A stretch of DNA of 64,000 nt from Paludibacteraceae bacterium (lineage in GTDB: Bacteria; Bacteroidota; Bacteroidia; Bacteroidales; Paludibacteraceae). Below, in pieces: positions 1 to 8,910 of this stretch. The position numbers and the translations under genes were made by a program. The notes beneath the pieces were generated by a model. The model worked only from the letters and a program-made list of their open reading frames with translations, did not search any database and was not told the DNA's origin. Location of the stretch: NCBI GenBank assembly GCA_024399955.1, contig JAKSNH010000003.1:1-64000 (forward strand), written 5' to 3'. The first letter of the stretch is position 1, and each line of letters starts with the position of its first letter.

Positions 1-166
1 TTATATCTTAGCTCAGAATAACCAATTTATTGTACCTTTTTAACGGGAACTAGTTTGTTACAATTTCTTGTATTTTCCCAATTCTTGTACTACATCTATT
101 GCTATCAATCTATCAAAGATCTCGTGATTTTTTAGCCTCAAATTTCTTCTCGGCGCGAAATCGGGT
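1..166 (-). other. Probable rRNA operon leader, cut by the window edge
   Basis: This is the region downstream of a strong minus-strand promoter (167-199), with no credible coding frame. Read on the minus strand it contains GAGATCTTTGATAGATTGA at about 119-101, followed by GTAGTACAAGAATTGGG. As I recall, this resembles the boxA-like antitermination leader found before 16S rRNA in Bacteroidales. A 16S gene would then lie just beyond position 1, read leftwards. That is inference, because no rRNA sequence is inside the window. Confidence 0.45.
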
Positions 167-199
167 GCAAAGGTACTGCTTTTTTTTGACATGGCCAAA
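167..199 (-). promoter_or_regulatory. Bacteroidota promoter reading left (rRNA leader)
   Basis: The minus strand shows TTTG (199-196), 20 nt, then TACCTTTGC (175-167), a full match to the Bacteroidota -33/-7 pattern. No protein gene follows on the left, so it probably drives the leader at 1-166. Confidence 0.6.
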
Positions 200-284
200 T
201 ATTTTTGCAAAAAAATGCAAAAAAAATGCACACCTTATTTTATAATACGTGCGCGCGTGGTAAAAAACAAGCAAAAACTGGGGG

Positions 285-1301
285 TTATTCGGTTTTTTGT
301 CCCCATCGATCCACAATGGAATCCATAATGGAGAAGACCTCATTTTGGGTTTCTGCACGAAGCAGGGCGATACGCGTTTGTTTAAAATCAGTCAGACCCT
401 TAAAGATTGGGCTGTTAGCGAAATGGCGTCGCGAATGAACGATTCCTTTTCGTTCATCCCCTATATAGTTGATAGATTGGATTACATGTTCCTTAAGTAT
501 ATCCACGCACCATTGCATTGAGCGCGTGGGTTGCGGTGTATTGGGATTATTAAGGAAGTTCTTGATGTCCTCAAATATCCATGGGCATCCAAAGGATGCG
601 CGTCCAATCATGATAGCATCCACGCCATAACGATCAAAACATTCTTTAGCCCGAGCAGGAGTAGTTACGTCGCCATTACCTATAATAGGGATATGCATGC
701 GTGGATTATTCTTAACGGCACCTATCAAGTTCCAATCAGCTTCGCCGGTATACATTTGCGCTCTCGTTCGTCCATGAATAGCCAATTCTTGTATACCACA
801 ATCTTGAAGAGCTTCAGCCAAGTCCACTATAAAAGCCTCTCCTTGTGTAGCTCCTTCATAAAGAGGAGTATATAGTGAGTCATGGTCCCATCCTAGACGT
901 GTTTTGGCGGTAACGGGTATAGAGACAGCATTCACTACTGCTTTGGCAATATCCAACATACGTGGTACATCGCGCAGCAGTCCTGCGCCAGCCCCTTTAC
1001 CGGCTACTTTTTTGACGGGACAGCCAAAATTAATGTCTATGAAATCCGGATGTGCTTGTTCTACGATTTTGGCAGCTTCGGCCATGGATTGCGCATCACG
1101 TCCATATATTTGGATAGCGACGGGTCTCTCTGAATCAGATATAGACAATTTACGTGTAGCCGCATTGACATCGCGCACTAAAGCGTCCGCATTAACGAAT
1201 TCCGTATAAACACGGTCAACGCCAAATCGCTTACACAGCATGCGAAAAGCAGGATCCGTAACGTCCTCCATCGGAGCAAGATAAATCGGATATTTCGTCA
1301 T
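285..1301 (-). CDS. dus: tRNA-dihydrouridine synthase
   Basis: This is an FMN-dependent enzyme that reduces uridines in the D-loop of tRNA to dihydrouridine. The 338-aa protein has the Dus TIM-barrel opening YLAPMEDVTDPAFR (7-20). The catalytic cysteine motif DINFGCPVKKVAGKGAGAGL has Cys94, and the FMN/substrate motif TAKTRLGWD follows. Length is normal for the family. It is the last gene of metG-tadA-dus, starting 5 bp after the tadA stop, so the three tRNA-related genes are probably cotranscribed from the metG promoter. The sequence fits the DusB-like group best, but which uridine it modifies cannot be read from sequence. Confidence 0.9.
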   Translation of the reverse strand: MTKYPIYLAPMEDVTDPAFRMLCKRFGVDRVYTEFVNADALVRDVNAATRKLSISDSERPVAIQIYGRDAQSMAEAAKIVEQAHPDFIDINFGCPVKKVAGKGAGAGLLRDVPRMLDIAKAVVNAVSIPVTAKTRLGWDHDSLYTPLYEGATQGEAFIVDLAEALQDCGIQELAIHGRTRAQMYTGEADWNLIGAVKNNPRMHIPIIGNGDVTTPARAKECFDRYGVDAIMIGRASFGCPWIFEDIKNFLNNPNTPQPTRSMQWCVDILKEHVIQSINYIGDERKGIVHSRRHFANSPIFKGLTDFKQTRIALLRAETQNEVFSIMDSIVDRWGQKTE

Positions 1302-1306
1302 GTTGG

Positions 1307-1747
1307 TTAACGTTTAGACTGGAAGAAAGTTTGCATGATTTCAGCACATTCATCAGCGAGAATTCCCGATGAGAGCAGGCATTTTGGGTGTAGCACATTA
1401 GGTGCCAAAACGGTAAACCCTCGTTTAGAATCTGGTGCTCCAAAAACAAGTCGCTTAACTTGAGCCCACCCGATTGCTCCGGCACACATGGCGCATGGTT
1501 CAACGGTCACATAGAGCGTGCAATCGGTTAGATATTTGCCTCCCAATGTCTGTGCGGCAGCCGTAATAGCTTGTATTTCGGCATGTGCCGTAACATCTTG
1601 CAGGGCCTCTGTTAAGTTATATCCTCGTCCGATTATTTGTCCCATAGATACGATGACGCATCCTACCGGTATTTCTCCGGCATCCAAGGCTTTTCGTGCC
1701 TCTTTGAGAGCAAAGGACATATATTTCTCGTCCTCGGACATAATCAT
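1307..1747 (-). CDS. tadA: tRNA adenosine(34) deaminase
   Basis: It deaminates A34 to inosine in the wobble position of tRNA-Arg. The 146-aa protein carries the cytidine-deaminase-fold zinc site: HAE at residues 55-57 (His ligand and catalytic Glu) and PCAMC with Cys85 and Cys88. The start at 1747 lies directly against the metG stop, and a second ATG at 1741 is equally possible. It sits between metG and dus in a tRNA-function operon. Confidence 0.93.
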   Translation of the reverse strand: MIMSEDEKYMSFALKEARKALDAGEIPVGCVIVSMGQIIGRGYNLTEALQDVTAHAEIQAITAAAQTLGGKYLTDCTLYVTVEPCAMCAGAIGWAQVKRLVFGAPDSKRGFTVLAPNVLHPKCLLSSGILADECAEIMQTFFQSKR

Positions 1748-1748
1748 T

Positions 1749-3824
1749 CTATCCTACCTGACAGCCATTTTTAACTTCGCGGCTGACGGCGGTAACCACC
1801 AATTTACCATCGGCATCAACGGCACTAAGAATCATTCCTTGACTCTCAATTCCCATCATCTTACGTGGTGGAAAATTGGCGATAAAGAGCACTTGTTTGC
1901 CGATGAGCACAGAGGGATCCGGGTAGCTTTGAGCAATGCCACTAAGAATGGTGCGTCCACCCATTCCGTCATCTAATCGGAATTGCAGCAGCCGTTCAGA
2001 TTTTTTAACGGGTTGGCAATCCAATACGGTTGCCACACGAATGTCCATCTTGTCAAAGTCGTCAATGGATGTATTCTCTTTGATAGCCGCAGGTTTCCAA
2101 TTCGCCATCTCCTCCTGCTTGGCTTTTTGTTCATTCTCGGCTTTGATGCGAGCCAAACGATCCAACTGGTTTTGAATGGCGTCATCCTCTATTTTTTCAA
2201 ATAACAGACTTACCTCACCTAATGGATGACCATCCTCAAGAAGGTTGAAATGACCTAAGTGTTCAATCGTGAGTTCCGGCAGATTGAGCATACCACGCAG
2301 TTTCTCACTAGAGAACGGCAGGAAGGGGCGGAAGGCAATTTCTAAGTTAGCAGCAATTTGCAATGCCATATTGAGGATTGTTCCCGTCCGCACCATATCC
2401 GTTTTAGCCACTTTCCAAGGTTCCATATCGGCCAAGTACTTATTGCCAATACGCGCCAAGTTCATGGCTTCCTTTTGGGCATCACGGAAGCGGAATGCAT
2501 CTAACAGACGTGTCATTTCTGCAATAGAATGTTGCATCTCGTCCAAAGTAGATTGATCATAATCGGTTAGCTCGCCGGCAGCCGGAACATGGCCATTGAA
2601 GTACTTATTGGTTAGCACCAATGCTCGATTAATAAAGTTACCATAGATGGCCACTAACTCATTATTATTACGTGCCTGAAAATCAGCCCATGTAAAGTCA
2701 TTATCTTTAGTTTCAGGAGCATTAGCAGTCAGCACATAACGCAACACATCCTGCTTACCGGGGAAATCATCCAGGTATTCATTCAGCCATACAGCCCAGT
2801 TACGAGATGTGGATATCTTATCTCCTTCTAAGTTAAGGAACTCGTTACTTGGCACGTTATCCGGCAGGATATAAGAGCCGTCGGCCTTAAGCATGCTGGG
2901 GAAAACAATACAATGGAAGACAATATTGTCCTTACCAATAAAATGTATCAGGCGTGTTTGTGGATCTTTCCACCACGTTTCCCATTTGCCGTATTTCTCA
3001 GGCTGTGCGTCGCATAGTTCTTTTGTATTGCTTATGTATCCGATTGGAGCATCAAACCACACATATAGCACCTTACCATCGGCACCTTCTACCGGTACGG
3101 GAATACCCCAATCCAAGTCACGTGTCACGGCACGAGGTTTAAGTCCACCATCCAGCCAAGACTTACACTGTCCATATACATTAGGGCGCCACTCTTTGTG
3201 GTTTTCCAATATCCAATTCTCCAGCCACGACTGATACTGATCCAATGGCAAGTACCAATGCGAGGTAGGTTTTTTGACCAATGCATTGCCGGTTTCTGCA
3301 TTATATGGATTAATCAGTTCTTCGGGCGAGAGAGTTGAGCCACATTTCTCGCATTGGTCGCCATAAGCACCTTGTGCATGGCAATGTGGGCACTCTCCAC
3401 GAATATTACGGTCGGTTAAGAAATGACCTGTCTCCGGATCATAGAACTGTTCGGTTGTTTGTTCTATGAACTTGCCATTATCATATAGATTACGGAAATA
3501 ATCGCTGGCAAACCGATGATGAATGGCACTTGTTGTGCGCGAATAAACATCAAACGAGATGCCAAACTCAGCGAATGAACGTTTGATTAACTCATGATAG
3601 CGGTCCACTACTTGTTGCGTCGTGATACCTTCCTTACGTGCACGAATAGTAACGGGCACACCATGTTCATCACTACCACCTACAAACAAAACCGACTCTC
3701 CTTTCATGCGCAAATAGCGCACATAAATATCAGCAGGGACATACACACCAGCCAAGTGACCTATATGCACAGGACCATTAGCGTATGGAAGCGCTGAAGT
3801 AACTAATGTTCTTTTAAATGCCAT
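1749..3824 (-). CDS. metG: Methionyl-tRNA synthetase
   Basis: This class I synthetase charges tRNA-Met. At 691 aa it is the long form. The HIGH motif is at 20-23 (VHIGHLAG). A zinc knuckle with CPHC and CEKC pairs lies near residues 145-161. The KMSKS loop appears as DKISTSRNW. The C-terminal EMAP/Trbp111-type tRNA-binding domain (from about 585, [20 protein letters not shown]) is present. It is first in an operon with tadA and dus, with a clear promoter at 3855-3887. Confidence 0.97.
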   Translation of the reverse strand: MAFKRTLVTSALPYANGPVHIGHLAGVYVPADIYVRYLRMKGESVLFVGGSDEHGVPVTIRARKEGITTQQVVDRYHELIKRSFAEFGISFDVYSRTTSAIHHRFASDYFRNLYDNGKFIEQTTEQFYDPETGHFLTDRNIRGECPHCHAQGAYGDQCEKCGSTLSPEELINPYNAETGNALVKKPTSHWYLPLDQYQSWLENWILENHKEWRPNVYGQCKSWLDGGLKPRAVTRDLDWGIPVPVEGADGKVLYVWFDAPIGYISNTKELCDAQPEKYGKWETWWKDPQTRLIHFIGKDNIVFHCIVFPSMLKADGSYILPDNVPSNEFLNLEGDKISTSRNWAVWLNEYLDDFPGKQDVLRYVLTANAPETKDNDFTWADFQARNNNELVAIYGNFINRALVLTNKYFNGHVPAAGELTDYDQSTLDEMQHSIAEMTRLLDAFRFRDAQKEAMNLARIGNKYLADMEPWKVAKTDMVRTGTILNMALQIAANLEIAFRPFLPFSSEKLRGMLNLPELTIEHLGHFNLLEDGHPLGEVSLLFEKIEDDAIQNQLDRLARIKAENEQKAKQEEMANWKPAAIKENTSIDDFDKMDIRVATVLDCQPVKKSERLLQFRLDDGMGGRTILSGIAQSYPDPSVLIGKQVLFIANFPPRKMMGIESQGMILSAVDADGKLVVTAVSREVKNGCQVG

Positions 3825-3854
3825 ATTATTGTTATATTTATCTCAAAAAAGTTT

Positions 3855-3887
3855 GCAAAATTAATAAAAAAAACCGAATTAACCAAA
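3855..3887 (-). promoter_or_regulatory. Promoter of the metG operon
   Basis: The minus strand shows TTTG (3887-3884), 20 nt, then TAATTTTGC (3863-3855), 31 nt before the metG ATG. Confidence 0.75.
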
Positions 3888-3904
3888 TTTTACTCTAAAA
3901 ATCG

Positions 3905-4525
3905 TTATCCAAAAAAGAGCAGAGACAATACAGCTTTTAATTGGTCCGGTTCAATCGTTCGCAATACGGATCGTTGAGCAATCGTAATTCGTCCCGTTTC
4001 TTCCGAAACCACAATCGCTGTGGCATCCGTTTTTTCGGTCAATCCTAATGCTGCACGGTGACGCAATCCATAATCCAGCGGCAGGTCTTTATTTCCACTG
4101 ACCGGCAATATACATGCCGCACTTTGCAGGCGACCATCTATGATAAAAAGAGCACCATCATGCAAAGGGGTGTTTTTAAAGAAGATATTTTCAATCAATG
4201 GCGCAGACACTTTTGCATCTACCTCCTTACCCGTATCCGTGTACTCACTTAAATCTTGTTGACCGGCAACCACGATTAAAGCCCCGGTATAAGACTTACT
4301 CATATTAAGAATGGCCTCGTTCAGTTGCTCCACAACGCGATTAAGTTCCACCTGCTGCAGTCGTTTCTTACCTAACATCCAGCGATGCCCCATGTGCGAA
4401 CCCACACGGTGGAAAAAGAAGCGTATCTCATTTTGAAAGATGACGATGAGTGCAATAATCAAAATATTGATTATATCCTTGAAGGTAATCATCGTTAAAA
4501 CGGTTTGCAAATAATTATTATCCAT
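3905..4525 (-). CDS. cdaA: Diadenylate cyclase, CdaA type, with shortened membrane anchor
   Basis: It makes the second messenger c-di-AMP from two ATP. The DisA_N catalytic motifs are intact: TPLHDGALF with DGA at 123-125 and GLRHRAALG with RHR at 155-157. I chose the ATG at 4525, which overlaps the folP stop by 8 bp; an upstream ATG at 4597 lies deep inside folP. The product is about 206 aa. Ordinary CdaA has three N-terminal membrane helices, but here one helix (FKDIINILIIALIVIFQNEI, about 15-34) precedes the cyclase domain. That helix looks like the start of the usual first helix joined to the end of the third. Translation is probably coupled to folP. Confidence 0.88.
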   Translation of the reverse strand: MDNNYLQTVLTMITFKDIINILIIALIVIFQNEIRFFFHRVGSHMGHRWMLGKKRLQQVELNRVVEQLNEAILNMSKSYTGALIVVAGQQDLSEYTDTGKEVDAKVSAPLIENIFFKNTPLHDGALFIIDGRLQSAACILPVSGNKDLPLDYGLRHRAALGLTEKTDATAIVVSEETGRITIAQRSVLRTIEPDQLKAVLSLLFFG

Positions 4526-5303
4526 ATATCGTTTTGAATATTTGTACTGTTTGTTTTGCTTCGCGCACATCGTGCACCCGCAAGATAGAAGCTCCACCTT
4601 TTAGTGCCGCCATGTGAGCCGCTGTTGTTCCATTTAACGCCTCTTGGGCATCAATACCTAACACATCATATATCATTGACTTACGTGACAGACCAATCAT
4701 AATAGGACATTCCAAGAGTTGCAATTGATTCATCTCGCGTAAAATCGTATAATTCTGACTAATGGTCTTGCCAAAGCCCAATCCGGGGTCGATGATAACA
4801 TCCGCCACTCCGGCCCGGTGCAATCGGTCCAATTGATAACTAAAGAAAGACAACATGTCCTCCTCGCGCGGGTGCGTTAATATATATGGTATGCCTATTC
4901 GCTGCAAAATGGGTAGCATGTCCTCATCCGCCAATCCGGAAACATCATTAACCATATCGATTCCGAATTCATCATGAGCGCGACGCACTATCTCGGCTCG
5001 AAAAGTATCAATCGAAATAGGCATCTGTGGATAGGCGTCCTTAACCACTATCAACGCTGCACTCATCCGCTTCCACTCTTCTTCTAAATCCACCATTTTA
5101 GCCCCGGGTCGAGTAGAGCACGCTCCTATGTCAATAATGTCTGCTCCCGCCTCTACCAATGTTTGCACATACGGCAACAATGCAGACTTATCCAACGCCG
5201 AACAATGCACCGCAAAACTATCGGGTGTAGCATTCATGATTCCCATGATTTTAGGTACACTTAAGTCCATTATTTGGGAATGTATGTGAATAGTTGGTGT
5301 CAT
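4518..5303 (-). CDS. folP: Dihydropteroate synthase
   Basis: It condenses p-aminobenzoate with dihydropterin pyrophosphate in folate synthesis and is the sulfonamide target. Using the ATG at 5303 it is 261 aa, with GIMNATPDSF at 21-30, then DIIDIGACSTRPG, SIDTFRAE, DIVNDVSG-like MVNDVSG, and the phosphate-binding IIDPGLGFGKT. A longer frame to 5342 runs through the promoter, so 5303 is preferred. It is followed by cdaA with an 8-bp overlap, the folP-cdaA pairing seen in Bacteroidota. Confidence 0.95.
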   Translation of the reverse strand: MTPTIHIHSQIMDLSVPKIMGIMNATPDSFAVHCSALDKSALLPYVQTLVEAGADIIDIGACSTRPGAKMVDLEEEWKRMSAALIVVKDAYPQMPISIDTFRAEIVRRAHDEFGIDMVNDVSGLADEDMLPILQRIGIPYILTHPREEDMLSFFSYQLDRLHRAGVADVIIDPGLGFGKTISQNYTILREMNQLQLLECPIMIGLSRKSMIYDVLGIDAQEALNGTTAAHMAALKGGASILRVHDVREAKQTVQIFKTIYG

Positions 5304-5310
5304 AAGTCTT

Positions 5311-5343
5311 GCAAAATTACACTTTTTTTTTGAAATGTGCAAA
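5311..5343 (-). promoter_or_regulatory. Promoter of folP-cdaA
   Basis: The minus strand shows TTTG (5343-5340), 20 nt, then TAATTTTGC (5319-5311). The -7 box is only 8 nt from the folP ATG, so the leader must be very short. It is divergent with the gldJ promoter; the two -33 boxes are 4 bp apart. Confidence 0.72.
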
Positions 5344-5347
5344 AAAA

Positions 5348-5380
5348 TTTGTGTAATTGGAAAAAAAGTTGTATCTTTGC
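5348..5380 (+). promoter_or_regulatory. Promoter of gldJ-gcvH
   Basis: TTTG (5348-5351), 20 nt, TATCTTTGC (5372-5380), 35 nt before the gldJ ATG. Confidence 0.75.
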
Positions 5381-5415
5381 GGGCTGATTTATGATAAAAT
5401 ATAAATTTTCTCTAT

Positions 5416-7023
5416 ATGAAAAACATTTTTAGAATTGCTTTGTTATCTACAGTTGTGGTTTTGAGCGCTTGTAATTCTCGTGAATTGAACACCAAAACGT
5501 CTCACACTACAGGTTGGAATTATTACGATGCCAAAACAACCAATTTTGAGGCTAAATCCATTGAGGTGAGCGATATTCCTACTGGTATGATAGCCATTGA
5601 AGGTGGATCTTTTACCATTGGTGAGCGTGACGAATTCCTGACCGCCCCTCGTGACAATGCCGCACGTACATTAACTGTTAGTTCATTCTACATGGATAAG
5701 TACGAGATCACCAATATGGACTGGCGCGAGTACTTGCATTGGATGGAAGTTGTTTTTGGTCAGAATGACTCAAGCCGTTCTCTTATTCAACGTGCCCTGC
5801 CGGATACAACTGTTTGGCGTGATGAGATGGCTTATAACGAGCCGTATTTAGAGTACTATTTCCATCACCCTGCCTATAGTTTCTATCCTGTAGTAGGTGT
5901 TTCTTGGAATCAAGCTATGGACTATTGCCAATGGCGTACCGACCGCGTAAATGAGTTAGCACTCATCCGCCATGGTGCCATAGAATTCCCGCCTTTTGCT
6001 GACTTAGAAGCTACGGATGATGAGACTTATCGTGACGAGTGGGAGCAAAGCAACCCCGGCTACACCATGGATACAACCTCTATTGTTGATCCTGATGACC
6101 CAGAGAACACCATTACGCTCTATCGTCCATCTTATGCATGGATTCGTGATAAATTCGTATTCAATACTGCTAAGTACTTATACGTATCTGATTATACGCC
6201 GGCATGGGGACGTCATCCCGAGACCGATATCTACGGCAATTCACGTAAGATTATTCGTGATGATGGTGTATTGGTAATAGGTTATCGTCTGCCGACTGAG
6301 GCCGAGTGGGAATTCGCTGCTTTTGCACCTGTAGCTGATGGCGAAGGACTCACTATCGAGGGTAAGCTCTACCCATGGTCCGGATATCATCCTCGTAACA
6401 TGGATAAGAGCCTTGTTGGACAAATGCAAGCTAACTTCGTTCGTGGTCGAGGCGACATGATGGGTACTTCCGGTGCGCTGAACGATGCTTACGTTATCAC
6501 CGCTCCTGTAGATGAGTTTATGCCCAATGACTTTGGATTGTATAACATGGCAGGTAACGTGAACGAATGGGTATTGGACGTATATCGTGAGACCAGCTCC
6601 ATGGAAGTGACTGAGTACAACTCATTCCGCGGAAATATCTTCTCCAGACCCAAACGTGATTCGTTAGGACATTTCTCGATTGACTCTTTGGGCCGCATTG
6701 AGATTACCTACGAACCCGAGGAAGACAAACGCGACTTCAAGGATGGCGATATAGCTTCTCGTATTGATACAGACTATCCTTTGGATACCACATGGAATGA
6801 TACCGTTAATCCCAAACCCGATTGGAGAACCGATCCTACCGACATCTTGGCTCCACGTTTGAGCAAAGACGCTCGTGTTTATAAAGGTGGTTCATGGAAA
6901 GACCGCATCTACTGGCTCAATCCTTCGTCACGTCGTTTCTTGGATGCTGACAAGTCCAGCAATACCATCGGTTTCCGTTGCGCTATGTCCAGAATCGGTA
7001 AGAACCAAATTGCAAGTAAATAA
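5416..7023 (+). CDS. gldJ: GldJ-like lipoprotein (SUMF1/FGE fold)
   Basis: This is a lipoprotein of the gliding/type IX secretion family. It has a signal peptide and lipobox VLSAC (Cys19). The hallmark GldJ segments follow: TGWNYYDAKTTNFE near residue 37, EGGSFTIG, SFYMDKYEITNMDWREYLHW, YPVVGVSWNQAMDYCQWRTD, YRLPTEAEWEFAA and NMAGNVNEWV. The C-terminal end is GFRCAMSRIG. This is the formylglycine-generating-enzyme fold used as a non-catalytic scaffold. Length (535 aa) fits GldJ better than GldK. It is followed by gcvH after 16 bp. In non-gliding Bacteroidales its role is likely in outer-membrane protein export or stability, which is inference. Confidence 0.85.
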   Translation: MKNIFRIALLSTVVVLSACNSRELNTKTSHTTGWNYYDAKTTNFEAKSIEVSDIPTGMIAIEGGSFTIGERDEFLTAPRDNAARTLTVSSFYMDKYEITNMDWREYLHWMEVVFGQNDSSRSLIQRALPDTTVWRDEMAYNEPYLEYYFHHPAYSFYPVVGVSWNQAMDYCQWRTDRVNELALIRHGAIEFPPFADLEATDDETYRDEWEQSNPGYTMDTTSIVDPDDPENTITLYRPSYAWIRDKFVFNTAKYLYVSDYTPAWGRHPETDIYGNSRKIIRDDGVLVIGYRLPTEAEWEFAAFAPVADGEGLTIEGKLYPWSGYHPRNMDKSLVGQMQANFVRGRGDMMGTSGALNDAYVITAPVDEFMPNDFGLYNMAGNVNEWVLDVYRETSSMEVTEYNSFRGNIFSRPKRDSLGHFSIDSLGRIEITYEPEEDKRDFKDGDIASRIDTDYPLDTTWNDTVNPKPDWRTDPTDILAPRLSKDARVYKGGSWKDRIYWLNPSSRRFLDADKSSNTIGFRCAMSRIGKNQIASK

Positions 7024-7039
7024 TTAAAGTATATATACT

Positions 7040-7414
7040 ATGAATTTCCCTGCAAACATCAAATACACTCGTGAACATGAGTGGATCCGTTTAGAAGGCG
7101 ATGTAGCATACGTTGGCATCACCGACTATGCACAGTCTGAATTGGGTGAAATCGTTTTCGTTGACGTAGATACCGTAGGCGAAACGATTGGTCAAGGTGA
7201 AGTCTTTGGCTCCGTAGAAGCCGTTAAGACCGTTAGTGACCTCAATATGCCTGTTACCGCAGAGGTACTGGAGGTGAATGAAGCCCTTAATGACCATCCC
7301 GAATTGGTTAATAGCGATCCTTACGGAGAAGGATGGATGGTAAAAGTACAAGTGAAAGATGAGGCTGAACTCAGTTCACTATTAGATGCTGATGCTTATC
7401 AGGCTATCCTCTAA
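7040..7414 (+). CDS. gcvH: Glycine cleavage system H protein
   Basis: This is the lipoyl-carrier protein that shuttles the aminomethyl group between the P, T and L proteins. It is 124 aa, normal length. The lipoylation site is Lys63 in GSVEAVKTVSDLNMP, and the GEGWMVKV end is typical. None of the other gcv genes are in the window. It follows gldJ closely and ends at a strong hairpin terminator. Confidence 0.96.
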   Translation: MNFPANIKYTREHEWIRLEGDVAYVGITDYAQSELGEIVFVDVDTVGETIGQGEVFGSVEAVKTVSDLNMPVTAEVLEVNEALNDHPELVNSDPYGEGWMVKVQVKDEAELSSLLDADAYQAIL

Positions 7415-7431
7415 ACGCTGATAGACATAAT

Positions 7432-7463
7432 AAAATCCGCAGCCATCCAGCTGCGGATTTTTT
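7432..7463. terminator. Bidirectional terminator between gcvH and the DUF4270 gene
   Basis: An 11-bp stem AAAATCCGCAG / CTGCGGATTTT with an 8-nt loop is followed by T's on the plus strand. It lies between two convergent genes and could serve both. Confidence 0.85.
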
Positions 7464-7482
7464 AGTGCCTGCCTATCAGGAC

Positions 7483-8910
7483 TTACTTAATCGGTCCTGT
7501 ATAGAACCCCGAGAAGATAGCATCTATATCCATTGGATTATCTACGTGCTTGGCACTACGAATCTCCGTTGATGTAATCGTCTGTTCTATCTTCACCTTC
7601 GTCACAATCTGAGAGGACTGAGCAGTAGTGTACTCTAAATTAACAGGAATAAGAACCATAGGGATGGTGTCCTGACCGGTGTACTCGTGATTGCGGTTGT
7701 AACGACTCAATTCGCTCTGGAAGATAGTAGATAGATTGAATAAATAGTAATTCTTATACACATTGCCACTATCTACCACCGTAATCAGATTACTATACAG
7801 CGCATAACTATCATCCGGCAAGCCGTTGCGCAAGAAGAAGTTATCCGCCGAATCCTTACGAATCAACATCATCGTCTTAGCGGGTTTGGCATACGTAGTA
7901 TTTTCTTGCTGAGCATTTAGCACTTCTACTATCAGCTCTGCCTTGTTCATATAAGCACTCTTATTGCTCTCGTTATGATGAATACTATCCTCTTCTATAC
8001 GCGTTATATAGTCCTTCATCGGAATAGAAATAACCGTATAGACATAGGCGGGAGACACGATATAATTGGTTGTCGTATCTTCAGATAATTTCTCTATCAC
8101 CGCCTTTTTACCTCCGCCATCTACTCCCAGGAAGGAATAATGGTTCACCTGACGCACCTCTGCATTGGCATACAAATACTTAGCCTGCTCTTTGGATCGT
8201 TGCCATACGCCATACTCATTCTTGTAGAAATAATGGTAATACAGAGCCAATGTAGGACCTGTAATATAAACGGCTGTGGATGCACCAAAAGTAGTGGTTA
8301 TATACAAGCCCTTAAACCACTCATTAAACTGCGTTTGGTTGGGGAAAGTACGTAATCCGTTCCATTTATCCACCCAATTCTCCTTCATGCGAAATCGAAT
8401 AGACTTGCCCTGAGATGCAATAATCGTTTGGTCATCAACCACGATATGCGTTGAGTCTTCCATACTGCAAAACTCCTTCGGATCCAAGTCGCTCGTGTAG
8501 GTATGTGCATAAAGGAAAGTTTTTCTATCCATCTCATACACACTCACGCGCAAAGGCGACTGACCATCGCCAAACCAAGTTGAATATGGGATATAAAGCA
8601 CAGCGGAATCAATCTGCGTGGAATCAGGAAATTTATAGCCCTCAGGACATGCAAACTGCATCAAAACATCAGCCTTGATGGTTCCCCATGATTCTGTATT
8701 AAACTCGCCCAACAAGAACGAATCAGGAGTTTGGGTGATATGTAAATTAGCCATTGTATCCAGTTGAGACTGAATACCCTGCAACGTTGTTGCACAAACC
8801 ACCACTTTTTCGTTTTCCTGCAGGGCAGCTGAACCGGCCGACTGTACATCATCCTTGCAACTAGTCAGCAAGGCTAACAATGGTATGACTATACTTAAAA
8901 TGCGTTTCAC
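7483..8910 (-). CDS. DUF4270 family lipoprotein
   Basis: This is a predicted surface or periplasmic lipoprotein of unknown function. It has a signal peptide with lipobox LLTSC (Cys18). The body is a series of beta-rich segments with alternating Tyr/Asp/Thr, including DSAVLYIPYSTWFGDG and the SKVKIEQ-like C-terminal strands typical of the Bacteroidota family DUF4270. It is 475 aa. Its ATG overlaps the stop of the upstream GT5-domain gene by 4 bp (ATGA), so the two are translationally coupled. This neighbourhood (panC, GT5 protein, DUF4270) recurs in Bacteroidota, to my knowledge. Function is not assignable. Confidence 0.85.
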   Translation of the reverse strand: MKRILSIVIPLLALLTSCKDDVQSAGSAALQENEKVVVCATTLQGIQSQLDTMANLHITQTPDSFLLGEFNTESWGTIKADVLMQFACPEGYKFPDSTQIDSAVLYIPYSTWFGDGQSPLRVSVYEMDRKTFLYAHTYTSDLDPKEFCSMEDSTHIVVDDQTIIASQGKSIRFRMKENWVDKWNGLRTFPNQTQFNEWFKGLYITTTFGASTAVYITGPTLALYYHYFYKNEYGVWQRSKEQAKYLYANAEVRQVNHYSFLGVDGGGKKAVIEKLSEDTTTNYIVSPAYVYTVISIPMKDYITRIEEDSIHHNESNKSAYMNKAELIVEVLNAQQENTTYAKPAKTMMLIRKDSADNFFLRNGLPDDSYALYSNLITVVDSGNVYKNYYLFNLSTIFQSELSRYNRNHEYTGQDTIPMVLIPVNLEYTTAQSSQIVTKVKIEQTITSTEIRSAKHVDNPMDIDAIFSGFYTGPIK

